Part shown: positions 10,834 to 22,900 of the stretch, one piece after another | How the letters are laid out: the number at the start of each line of letters is the position of its first letter | How positions within the stretch are numbered: position 1 is the stretch's first letter | Assembly (NCBI GenBank): GCA_900491605.1 | Contig: UESW01004555.1 | Coordinates: 86,614-150,613, forward strand | Length of the DNA stretch: 64,000 nt | Direction: 5' to 3' | Source: Calamus simplicifolius | Lineage: Eukaryota; Streptophyta; Magnoliopsida; Arecales; Arecaceae | The notes under the pieces: model-generated | What the model was told of the DNA's origin: nothing | The model's input: only the letters and a program-made list of their open reading frames with translations | Databases searched by the model: none | Position numbers and translations under genes: made by a program

Positions 10834-10939
10834 ATGGGGCACGTGGGAGCGGTCTCGGCCTCACCTTTCTCTCTTCCTTGCTCTCGCCGCTTCTCTCTCG
10901 CGAAACCTAGGCACGGGCGTGCTGTTTCCTTTTCAACCA
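10834..10939 (+). CDS. FN3K: FN3K exon 1: transit peptide
   Basis: ATG at 10834 starts an open frame of 35 codons plus one base, followed by donor GTGAGT at 10940. That last base A joins TG at 23233 to form an in-frame ATG across the splice junction, so the mature start MAALNDD is itself a possible internal initiation site. The longer open frame through this exon (ATG 10787) is in another phase and hits TGA in exon 2, so 10834 was chosen. Confidence 0.85.
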
Positions 10940-13900
10940 GTGAGTACCTCGCTCTCTCTATCTAGCTGTTGATAAAATAATCTCAATAATGCGAGTATCT
11001 ATCGCTCTATCGGACAAGCAAAGGCAAATGCATCTTAAAATTGCCCCGAATACATGATTAGTTCTCCGTTCCCTCGATGGCTAGTTCTATGAGTTTTATC
11101 ATCCATTATCTTTGTTGTCCCGTGTAACTGTTACTGAACGCTTCTTGCTAATTCGGTCCGTTGGTCTATTTCATCTCATAAATAAGTTTAAATTTTATGT
11201 TAAATCAAGCGGTGGAGTACCACGAAGTTAATCTCAAGGTTCTTGTTCACGTGCAATCAAAGGCGATGACCTTTTTTCCTTGCAATTCTCGTAATATTCA
11301 CAATTTCAATCTATGTTTAGGTATCCTTTGTCTCTTTAAACTTCACAAAGTTTGCCCTTTCTTGTGGCGGGACTAACTCTATCAATTATTTTCTCGATAC
11401 AACTTCTAAGTTTTCTTGAATGTCCTCATTTTGTCAATATCTCTTTTCCTAGTATTCCTATGTGTCAAGCTTAACGTTGTTTTAATTTTGTAAGTTAATG
11501 TTACGTCTGCGGCCCTCATTATTTTCTGCTTCAAACTGTACATCATATCTAGCCATGGCTGCTGGCTTGTAATGCTTATTAAAATCCATCTCACAACATT
11601 TCCCCTCATATGTATCCGCTTCATCTACCCTTTTTTGATTTTATAGGATGCTTCTGTGACGTATTTGAAAATAATAATAATATAAACATCATCATCATCC
11701 ATATCTCTTGGTGCTATTAGCATGGTATTGGCCTTGTTTTTGCTTATGTTGATTGAATATATTGTTATCTTTATGCAACAGCTTTGTTTCCATGATTCCT
11801 ATACGGAAAACACCTTTATCTGCATCATATTTGATACGGTCTCCTCTGAGCGGGGTCATAACATCCTGCGTAATTTTCAGAATCAATGATGTGATAGCTC
11901 ATTTTCGGAATGTTAAAATTTCTATCTTCGCCCTTGGCTACGGCCTCCATCGTCGGCCCCAGCCTCCGGCCCCGATCCTTGGCTCCGACCTTTGGCTTCG
12001 GTCTTCAGCGTCGGCTCCAGCCTCCAGCTCCGACCTTTGGCTCCGGCCTCCAGTTGGCTCCGGCCTTTGGCTTCGGCCTCCAGCGTCGGTTCCGGCCTTC
12101 GGCTCCGGCCTTCGGCTCCAGCCTTGGCTCCGGACTCCAGCGTCGGCTCCGACCTTTGGCTCCGACCTCCAGCGTCGGCTCCGACCTCCGGCTCCGGCCT
12201 TTGGCTACGGCGTCGGCTCCAGCCTCCGGCTTCAGCCTTTGGCTACGGCCTTCAGCATCGGCTCCAGGCTCCGGCTCCGGCCTTTGGCTCCGGCCTCCAG
12301 CGTCGGCTCCAGCCTCCGGCTCTGGCCGTTGGCTCCGGCCTCCAGCGTCGGCTCCGGCCTACGGCTCTGGTCTCTAGCTCCGGCTCTAACTAACTTGGTG
12401 CCTTGTTTTTCAAAGTACACTGAAACCCACTTCAGGTAACGGATCCCGAGATTCGAGACATCCGTTACCGTGTATTTCGCTCGCTGAAATCACGAGCAGG
12501 TACTAGTGCGCCTCGCGGTTATCGGCATACACGGCACCCATTCAGCAACGGCTCATTGACTTACCGTTCGGGGGACCTCATCCCAGCGAAGGAGATTGGA
12601 TGGTTCTAAGAAGGAGAGGTAAACGTGACCCCCAGAGAGGTATAAGAAGAGGACCCCAGCTCAAGGCAGGGGGACTGGCTTCTCTTTTCAAGCTTTATTC
12701 ATAAACATTCCTGTTATGCAACCCACTGACTTGGGCGTCGGAGGGTCCCCGCTGGAATCACCGGTTCAAAACTTTTTGCAGGCTCTCGAAGGAAGATGGA
12801 AGACGATGACCCCTCTGCATTCTCGAAGGCCCCTGAAGATCTCAATTCACCCGACGTCCGTCGCAAGTAATTTGGCATCAACAGATTGGCATGCCAGGGC
12901 ACCGCACACACGTGGAGGGCGAAAGTTCTCCATGTGACCCCATTGATTCTGCAAGGAAGATGATGGTGACAACGCAAGCCCAGGAAGCTTCTACCAGTTA
13001 GGCCGCGAAATGCCTTCCGCAAGCCAAGCAATCGGAGGCCAACCTCCATGTTCCGCCCCCTGTACAGATGAGCCAACCTGACTGGCTTGAGGTTCTGGCT
13101 CATTAAGTACAGGACCTGATGACGGTGGTACGGGGATTGCAGGAACACTGCTTTGCCGCTACACCTCAGCCCCCTCCACTTCGCAAAAGGGGGCGTGGAA
13201 CAATTCAATCTCATCAAGACGGGACTCCACTTGAGACCTCCCATCACTCGCCTCCCGAACCTCGTCGCCGGGAGACTTTAAAGCGACGGTGGTCTCTCTC
13301 CCATCATTCTGATCGTTCCCATCGACGGTTGGGTGAGAAGGAGCCAAGACGGGTGCACTCCTTGCACCGAAGGTCTTCACCGGCTTCATCCTCTGACTTC
13401 TCTCAAGACGATACCAATAGGAAGACCACCCGTCGGGCCGAACAACGGCTTGATGAGTATCATCAACGGTTGGAGGAGCTTAGTCACCGGATCGCCAACC
13501 TTCACGGGACGGACTACGATCACCGTCCCCCACTCTCCCGATGCATCATGGAGGAATCGGTCTCGCCCCATTTTCGCCTCCCCCAGTTGGATCCATATGA
13601 CGGCACGACGGACCCTTTGGATCACCTGAAGAGCTACAAGGTTCTCATGCAGGTCCAGGGAGCGACGGACTCCCTCCTATGCATCGCCTTTCCTGCCATC
13701 CTTCGTAAGGCGGCACAAGCATGGTATTCTCGCCTGCCACCGCGCAACATCAATTCCTTCCGGCAGCTCGAGCGATCGTTTCTGGCCCACTTTGACGCGT
13801 GCCAGAAGATCCACGAGTGGCTGATAGCTTATTCGCTGTTCAGCAAAGGAGTGGTGAGACCCTAAGGACTTCGTTGCTCGGCTCAAGGAGGCGGCGTTGG

Positions 13901-16900
13901 AGGTGTATAATTTGGATGATTCTGTAGCCACTTTGGTATTAAAGCGAGGACTTCGTCCTTCTAGGTTCACCTATTCCCTGGATAAGAAGCCTCAAGCTCT
14001 TACGCCGAGCTTCTAAGCCGGGCGCAGAAGTATATTCGCGTCGACGAAGCGGACTCTTCCAGGAGGGAAGTTGATAAGAGCTCCAGCAAGAAACCGACAT
14101 CCATGGAGCCTACAGGAGCACGGTCCCGGAAGCCTGAGCTTCCCCACCGCTCAGACCACCGGCCCCAGACGCTCGTTTCCAAGGAGTAGTTCACCCTCCT
14201 CTTGGCCCCGATATCTCACATTTTACTAGAAATAGAGGAGGAGCCCTATTTTTGACGTCCACCTCCCATGAAGTCAGGGGCCCCTCGTAGCAAGGAGCTT
14301 TACTGTTGGTACCACCGTGACTACGGTCATGATACTGAGGACTGCCGCCACTTGAAGAAGGCCATTGAAGAGCTTGTCTAGCAGGGTCACTTGGGCAAGT
14401 TCGTTCGAAGGGGAAACCTTCCGCTCTGGGTTCATCGGCACCTTCGGCACCTCCGACAGATGTCGACAATGCCCCTACGGAAAAAACCATAGCTATGATT
14501 TCCTGGGGAGCATGTGGCAGCTCGAAAAGACAGCAAGAGGGGGTAGACTATAATTCCTTTCTTTGGAAAGGATTTAGAAGGGATAATTAATAAGCATGAC
14601 GACAGCATCGTCGTGTCCATGACCATAGCCAAACACCCTGTAAAAAGAATATTAGTTGATAGTGGAAGTTCGGTGGGTGTTTTGAGCTACGAGGCCTTTG
14701 TTCGAATGAACCTGTCAAATTCTTCCCTTCGACCCGTCACCACGCCTTTAATGGGTTTTACTGGGGACTCAGTAAGTGTTGAAGGAGAGATCGCCCTTCC
14801 TATCACGGCAAGGACTCCTCCGCATCAAAGTACGGTAATCATAAATTTTCTGGTGGTCCGGGTCCCATTGGCTTATAACGCTATCTTAGGGAGGCCGGGC
14901 TTGAATTTGCTGGATGCCGTCATCTCCACCAAGAGATTGTTGGTAAGGTTCCCCACCGACGGAGTCGAAGAAATGAAGGGAGAGCAAAGCCCGCCACCGC
15001 TTTGCTGCCACTTATCTCCAGTCCACTGGAGGCCGCGTCGGTGAAAACCTTTGAGCCGCTTGACCCCTGAGAGTTAGGAAGGAGGGGAGAGCCAGGCGAG
15101 CACCTCCTGACCCTTCCCTTGGGGGAGGACCCGACAAGGACCATCCAGGTTGGAGCACTGCTTTCGGGAGAGGCGCGCGATCGATTCCTCACCTTCCTGC
15201 GTGCCAATGCTGACATCTTTGCATGGTTGTCATCAGACATGTCAGGCGTCCTTGAGAAGGTGTTCACCCATCGACTCAACCTTAGGCCAGAGTGCCGGCC
15301 AGTCCGACAGAAGAAAAGGAGCTTGGCTCCGGACCGATAGAGAGCTATCGATGAGGAAGTTCGTAAACTGGTGGCTGCGGGCCACATTCGGGAGGTTCAT
15401 TACCCCGAATGGTTAGCCAATGTGGTGATGGTCCGTAAGATTAATGGAAGCTAGAGGATGTGCGTAGACTTCATCGACCTCAACAAAGCATGCCCCAAGG
15501 ACAGTTTTCCTTTGCCTCGGATTGATCAACTGGTGGACGCCACATCCGGCCATGAGACCCTTAGTTTCATGGATGCCTTCTTCGGGTACAACCAAATCAG
15601 GATGAACCCGATGGATGAAGAAGCTACCTCCTTCATAACGGAGAAGGGGTTGTACTGCTACAAGGTAATGCCATTCGGGCTAAAAAACGCGAGGGCCACT
15701 TACCAAAGGCTAATGAATAAAGTCTTAGAAGACCAGATAGGATGCAACATGGAGGTGTATGTGGACGACATGCTGACGAAAAGTGTCCACGTCACCAGCC
15801 ATATCGCTGACCTAACGGAAACCTTCGACAACCTTCGTCGATACTAGATGAGGCTGAACCCACACAAATGTGCTTTTGGTGTAACAGCCGGAAAGTTCTT
15901 GGGTTTCATGGTAACCCGGCGAGGAATCGAAGCAAATCTTGATAAAGTTCAAGCTATTTTGGACATGAGGTCTCCCACCAATAAGAAGGAAGTGCAGCGC
16001 CTGACGGGGAGGGTAGCGGCCTTGAGTTTTCTGTCCAAGTCCGCTGAGAGGTGCCTGCCTTTCTTTAAGGCGCTCCGCAGGGCCAATGATTTGAATGGAC
16101 GAAAGAGTGTCAGAAGGCCTTCGAGGGGTTGAAGGAATTCCTATCCACCCCGCCACTGCTGTCCAAGCCGACGGGTGGAGAAGAGCTCCTTCTATACCTT
16201 GCGGCTTCTCCGAGGCTGTTTGTTCCGTGCTGGTCTGCGTGGACACTAACGACGCGCAAAAGCCGGTGTACTACACAAGCAAGGTGCTCCATGATGCGGA
16301 GACAGGTACTCAAAGGTTGAGAAGATTATCTTCGCATTGATTGTGTCTGCCCAGCGCCTCTAACCATATTTTCAAGCCCATCCGATCGTAGTGGTCACGG
16401 ACCAGCCTCTAAAGACGATCCTTGCTTGTCCGGACACTTCGGGCCGATTGGCGAAGTGGGCGCTCAAGCTGGGGGAATTTGATATATCTTTCCACCCCCG
16501 GTCAGCCATGAAATCAGGTCTGGCAATTTTTTGGTCGAATGTACCTGGGGTGGGGACCAACCCGAAGAGGCCTCTGCAAACCTTCGATTCTCGGAATCGG
16601 GGATGATGAATGATCCTTCATGTGGATGGGGCATCAAATTCCCAAGGGAGCGGAGCGGGCCTCATCCTGGCCAACTCGGACGGAGTTGTAACCGAGTGTG
16701 CACTCCGCTTCCTCTTTCCAGCCACCAATAATCAGGCAGAATATGAAGCCCTACTCTCTGGGATAAGATTAGCCCGAGAGCTCGGGGTGAAAGCGTCTTA
16801 GAGCGTTCACTGACTCCCAGTTGGTTGCTGGCCAAATCACAGGGAGTATGAAGCAAGGGATCCCATCATGACCCGCTACTTGAGTATGGTGCAGTCGCAA

Positions 16901-19900
16901 GCTTCTCTCTTAACTTATTTCAATGTTGGCTATATTCTCGAGGAGAAAATGCTAGAGCAGACGCCTTGTCCCATCTTGCCACCTCAGCAGACGGGATGTT
17001 GGGAAGAGCTTATATAGAGCACCTGAAAACCCCGAGTATCGAAGTAACGAGAGAAGCCCTACCAGTCGAGCAGGAGCCTTCCTGGATGGATGCTTATATC
17101 CAGTACCTAACCGATGGTACCCTCCCTGAAGACCCTGCCGAGGCCAGGCAACTTAAAAGACGGACCCCGAAGTTTTTTATAATGGAAGGAAAACTCTATC
17201 GAAGGTCGTTCTCATACCCAGTTCTCAGGTGCGTTGGCCCTACAGAAGCGGATTATATCATGCGGGAAATACATGAAGGCATATGTGGAAGTCATCTGGG
17301 GGGCAGAGCTCTGGCGTACAAAGCCTTGCGGCAGGGATATTACTGGCTGACAATGAAGGAGGATGCATCCGAGCTTGTCAAGAGGTGTGATAGTTGCCAG
17401 TGCCATGCTAATATCCAACACCAACCGACATCCCAGCTGACCCCCTTGACTGCACCTTGGCCCTTTGCCCAGTGGGGTATGGACATCCTGGGACCATTCC
17501 CTCCAGCCTCTGGACAACGCAAATTCTTGTTAGTAGCCGTCGACCATTTCACCAAGTGGATCGAAGCCGAGGCTCTCGCCAAGATCACCGAGGGAAAAGT
17601 AAGATCCTTCTTCTGGAAGTCTGTTGTATGCGATTCGGGCTGCCACACACCCTCGTTACTGATAACGGCCGACAGTTTGACAATGCGGCCTTCCGAGAAT
17701 TCTGCACTGGGCTGGGCATTCGTCAACGATTCACCTCTGTGGCATCCCCAGACCAATGGTGCAGCCGAAGTGACCAATCGCATTATCCTCCAAGGACTCA
17801 GGGCCCGCCTAGATGGCTGTAAAGGACATTGGGTGGAAGAGCTTTCCCAGTGTATTGTGGGCCTACCACACGACGCCACGAGCCCCCACTGGGGAAACCC
17901 CTTTCAGCCTGGTTTTTGGGACCGAGGCCGTCATTCCGGTGGAGGTAGGTGTCCCTAGTCCCCGGACAGAGTTATACCACGAAGAGAGCAACCCAAGTCA
18001 GCTGCGGGCCGATCTGGACCTAGTGGAAGAATTGCGAGATCAAGCGCGACTCCGCATGGCGGCTTTCCGTCAGCAGCGGCCAGATACTACAATGCTCGAG
18101 TACGGTCCAAGACATTCCGCCTTGGAGACCTCGTCCTGCGACGAGCTGAAATATCAAAGCCAACGGAAGGAGGCAAGTTAGCACCAAAATGGGAGGGACC
18201 ATATCGTGTCACGGAAGTGCTTCATCATGGGGCATACAAAGTTGAGGGGCTAGACGGAAACCTCTCCCCCGCACTTGGAACGCAGACAATCTGCGACGGT
18301 ATTATCAGTAATGTGCTAAGCTCCATCAATTCGAACTTGCTTGCTAAAGGTTTATCCAAAGTATTCTCATTGCTTCATTTTCGAGTGATCATACTTCACT
18401 TAAAGCCCGGCTCTGCGTCGGCACTAAAGCCCGGCTCCGCGTCGGCACCTAAAGCCCGGCTCCGCGCCGGCACCTAAAGCCCGGCTCCGCGTCGGCACTT
18501 AAAGCCCGGCTCCGCGTCGGCACTAAAGCCCGGCTCCGCGGCACGGCTCCGCGCACCTAAAACCCAGCTCCGCGCCGGCATCTAAGCTCGACTCGCGTCG
18601 GCACCTGAGCACGGCTCCGCGTCGGCACTTAAAGTCCGGCTCCGCATCGGAACTCAATGCTCGGCTCCGCGTCGGCGTAATATTCAACCTCGTGTTGGCC
18701 TTTAACGACTTTACGTCGGCACAGACGTAGTCCTACACTACGTATTGTTCTGACCGTGTCTGCAACTAAGACTGATCCTGCATCAGTTCTCTAATCGATT
18801 TTCTAATGTCCCTCAAAAAGAAATCGTGTTATAATTTTTCGGCCATATGTTTTGGTTCGCGCCAATTCACACACTAGTAGACCCAATTATGATCCAAGAT
18901 ACAAGCGTTACGGATCAAAAGATTCATTAATAGCCAAAATTTACAAAATCGCCGATTTAAATCGGACTTGAAGCATTACAATCAAAGTGAAAGAGACTAA
19001 GGATCACTTGGAGCTAAGTTATCTTCGGGGACTTCATCTGGCTCCAGCCCCTCAATCCCCTCGAGACCGTAGAGTTTTTGGATCTTTTCCTTGCAGTCCT
19101 GGAAGCCGCCCTCGTATGCAAACGCCGTCGATTCGGCCAATTCTCTACTAAAGGCGCTAGACTTCCTGAAGTTCTCTACGGCCTCTGTGTCTCTCTTCTC
19201 CGCCTCGGAGGCTCTCTGCTCAGCTTCCGCAACCTTCTCCTCGGCCTTCGTAGCCTTTCTCTCGGCCTCGGCGGCCTTCTTCTCAACTTCGATCACCGCC
19301 ATCTTCAAATCGGCGATCTTGGTATCGGACTGATGGGCATCTCCTCTGCGTTCTCGGCCCTCTCTTCAGCCACCCCTATTTCAATGGTGGCGAGTGTAAT
19401 TTGTTCTTCAACATATACACTTCCGACTCCGCCCCCCCAATTTCTTCTCCGCTATCCTTTGTTTTTCTTCGGCCACTTGAGCATTATCTAGCTCATTGGC
19501 CGCCTGGCGTTGGGCGATTTCCAATGCCTCTTCTGCTTTCTCGGCTCTTAGCCGGAGGGCTTCGGCTTCGCCTTAAGCACCCGAGCAGTCTCTGCTCGGG
19601 TGTCCTCCAAAGCCATTTCGGCCCTCTCTGCCTAGCCCTGAGTGCTCGCATCTCCTCCAGCGATTGATCGAGAGCAGCATCGCCAGGGCCCAAATGTCCC
19701 TCATAGCAATCATCGAATTCAACGCCTGGATAAAGTGTCTAGATTAGATAAAGAAAACAGTCTAAAAAAATGATGAAACAGGTTGATAATAGAGCAAAGC
19801 TTACTCAAAGGTGCGCCACAGACACCTCTCGAAAGAAGGTACCCTCCCCTGGTGTCGAGAAACTCCTGCACCTCGACACGGATGCCTCGTTCAGTGCTCG

Positions 19901-22900
19901 CTCGGTCCAGTGACTGTAGTTCGCCAAAATCGATTGAAAGGAATGATCGACGCCCCTCCCTTCCGCTGACGTGGGGGCCGTGGGAGGTCTCCGCCTCCAA
20001 CTCTGCCACCTCCGGCACCTTTGCTGGGGGAGGCGCCTCGGCTGCTGCCCCTTTGGGAGGTATGACAGCTGCTTGAGTCGTCTTGTAGTTGAGTGGGCCG
20101 GCTCCGTTTCGACGGCTTCGGCGATGGTGCTTTTGCAACTCGCTCCGAGAGGGATCGAGTAGAATAACCGAAGGGGGAGCGGTACTGGTGAAGGCAAATC
20201 GTTCCCCCCCCCCCCCCCCGTCTTGCTCCAACCAACTTCATCGCTAGCCTCGGCCCTTATCGCGTCGTTCTTTACGGCTTGTCGGCTTGGGCTCCCACCG
20301 CCTCGTGCCTGCGCAAGGGCTCCGTAGTCTCCCCTCCGGCGTCGGCCCTCCTGGGAATCTTGGCGATGGCCTCCTTTCGGCGGGGGCCCCATTCCCCTTT
20401 GCCTTCCTCTTCCTGGTGGTAGCTTGCCTGATCTCACGAAGTGATGGCGTCATCCCTATATCAAAGAACAGGAAAGGAGAAAAAAAAAGAACGCAAGAAC
20501 AGAAGAAGAGGGGAAAGAGGTGAGTAATCAAATGCTCACCACTGGATGGAATAAGGCGGCGAGGCGGAGGTTTTCGTCGGTCAGAAGCTGATTACACCGA
20601 GGAATATCGGCAGTTAGAAGCTGCCCAAATGTCATTCGGTCCCTCGGGAGAATGGAAGAATCCCTATTGGCATCAGTATTTGGTGTTCCCCAGCTTCCGC
20701 TCACCCCCTCGACATTGGCAAAGAAGAACTTATCTTTCCACCCTTTGATAGAGGTGGGAAGATACAACTTAAGGATCCTAGTGGGTCTAGGGGTGAAGGA
20801 CCACCAACCCGCTTGCTTGCGGAGGGTATAAAAACTGCGGAATAAGGAGATGCTAGCCTCTATACCTTGCAGATGACAGAGAATCAGAAAGCCAACGATG
20901 ATTCGGATGGAATTAGGGACTAATTGGGAGGGTGTTAAAGAATATCTATCTAGAAGGTTGAGGATGAAAGGGTGAATGGGTAATCGAAGTCCTGCCTTAA
21001 AGAAGGCTCAGTACAAAGCAACCCTTCTGGATGGAAGAGGTTACCCTGTCATTAGGAGCAGGGTAGGACAGACGTAGGTTTGGTGGGAAGTTATATCTGG
21101 CTCCTAGGTTCACTATGTCTTGAGCGGACATAGTAGAGGCAGTCCACTCGGGGGACTCCTTGACAACGCTGGAGGGACCAGCGGCTGTCGGACGGCGTCG
21201 GGGGGAGGTTCGTCCGACGGCCGGTCGACCCCGGTTACGGGGTGTCCAGCCGACCGCCGTTTCCGACGAAATGTGGTCAGAAGACGGGGTGGTCCAATGA
21301 CTAGGTAAGGAAACAGAAGGTTGCGAAGGAATGGGGAACGACCCCCGGAATCGAAATAGAACAGGAAGGCGAAGAAGCCATGGGAACTAACCTGGAAAGC
21401 TCGAACCGAGACTGAAGGAGCACGAGAAGGAGAACGGAAACAGGAGGTAGACGGACGCTTGCGGATTCAAGGTAGGCGGTTGTAACGTAAGAGAAGGTGG
21501 GGACTGGAGGATAAGGACGATCTTTCCCTTTTATAACCCCATTTCAAATCGTCCCGCGGTTGTCAGATCTGGCCATGTGCCTGCTTTCCACTGGAAGCCG
21601 TTTCGGCAGCCCATCGGCGCGAGAAATGCGAAAAACACCACCAATGAAAAAGGTGGCGGTGTCCTTACCGCAATGATGACGCTCATCTTTTTAAACTCCT
21701 CGCCCGAAAAAATCTTCCCCAATCCCAACAGCCTGAGCGAACGAAATGATAGCACGGAGATCAGCCGCCTGGTGGATATTAACACCCCTTTCGTTGGTGA
21801 CTGTGCGCCCACCCATCTCAGGGGTGGGGGGCATCTGATACGGCTGATTGTCTCCTCTGAGCGGCATCATAACATCCTGCACAATTTTCGAAATCAATGA
21901 AGTGATAGCTCGTTTTCGGGATGTTGAAATTCCTGTCTCCGCCCTTGGCTACGGCCTCCATCGTCGGCCCCAGCCTCTCCCCGGCCCTTGGCTCCGGCCT
22001 TTGGCTTCGGCCTCCAGCGTCGGCTCCGGCCTCCGGCTTGGCTCCGGCCTCCAGCGTTGGCTCCGGCCTCCGGCTCCGGCCTTTGGCTTCGGCCTCCAGC
22101 GTCGGCTCCAGCCTCCGGCTCGGCCTTTGGGTCCGGCCTCCGTTGATTCCGGCCTCCAGCGTTGGCTCCGGCCTCTGGCTCTGGCCTTTGGCTTGGCCTC
22201 CAGTCGGCTCGGCCTCCGGCGTCGGCTCCAGCCTCCGGCTCGGCCTTTGGCTCCGGCCTCCAGCGTCGGCTCCGGCCTACGGCTCTGGTCTCTAGCTCCG
22301 GCTCTAACTAACTTTGTGCCTTGTTTTCCAAAGTACATCGAACCCACTTTAGGTAAAGGACCCCGAGATTTGAGACATCCGTTACCGTGTATTTCGCTCG
22401 CTGAAATCACGGGCAGGTGCTAGTGCGCCCCGCGGTTACCGGCATACACGACACCCATTCAGCAACGGCTCACCCACTTACCGTTCGGGGGACCTCATCC
22501 GAACGAAGGAGATTGGACGGTTCTAAGAAGGAGAGGTAAACGTGACCCCCAAGAGAGGTATAAGAAGAGGACCCCAGCTCAAGGCAGGGGACTGGCTTCT
22601 CTTTTCAAGCTTTATTCATAAACATTCCTGTTTGCAACCCGCTGACTTGGGCGTTGGAGGGTCCCCGTCGGAACCACTGGTCCGGGACTTTTTTTGCAGG
22701 CTCTTGAAGGAAGACGGAAGACGGTGACCCCTCTGCATTCTTGAAGGCCTGTGAAGATCTCAGTTCATCCGACGTCCGTCGTAAGTGATTTGGCAGCAAC
22801 AATATTGATTGACTTTGCACTAATCATAAAGAGCCTGAAGGCATTCTATCAATGCTTGTCGTGTTTTTGGCTTTGACTAGTACAAGGAGGTTTAAGGCCG

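Larger units (their letters stand above)
11827..22806 (+). mobile_element. Ty3/gypsy retrotransposon, Tat lineage, with its ATATT target duplications
   Basis: The element proper is 11832-22801 (10,970 bp), with LTRs at 11832-12883 and 21836-22801. It is flanked by ATATT on both sides (11827-11831 and 22802-22806). LTRs begin TGATACGG and end CAACA. Domain order is gag, protease, reverse transcriptase, RNase H, a second RNase H, integrase. The second RNase H and the 3.6-kb 3' region with an antisense gene are hallmarks of the Tat lineage. The purine tract (AGGGGTGGGGGGCATC) is at about 21820-21835. The coding region has many frameshifts and stops, so the copy is not autonomous. It lies in the sense direction in FN3K intron 1. 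Confidence 0.95.

Noticed and set aside
10760..10972. 70-codon open frame over FN3K exon 1
   Set aside because: Its phase does not fit exon 2 after splicing at 10940. The frame from ATG 10834 fits and gives a transit peptide.
11753..12439. 228-codon frame in the 5' region of the Tat element, and matching frames at 21848-22423
   Set aside because: It lies inside the LTR minisatellite. The composition is low complexity and several frames are open.
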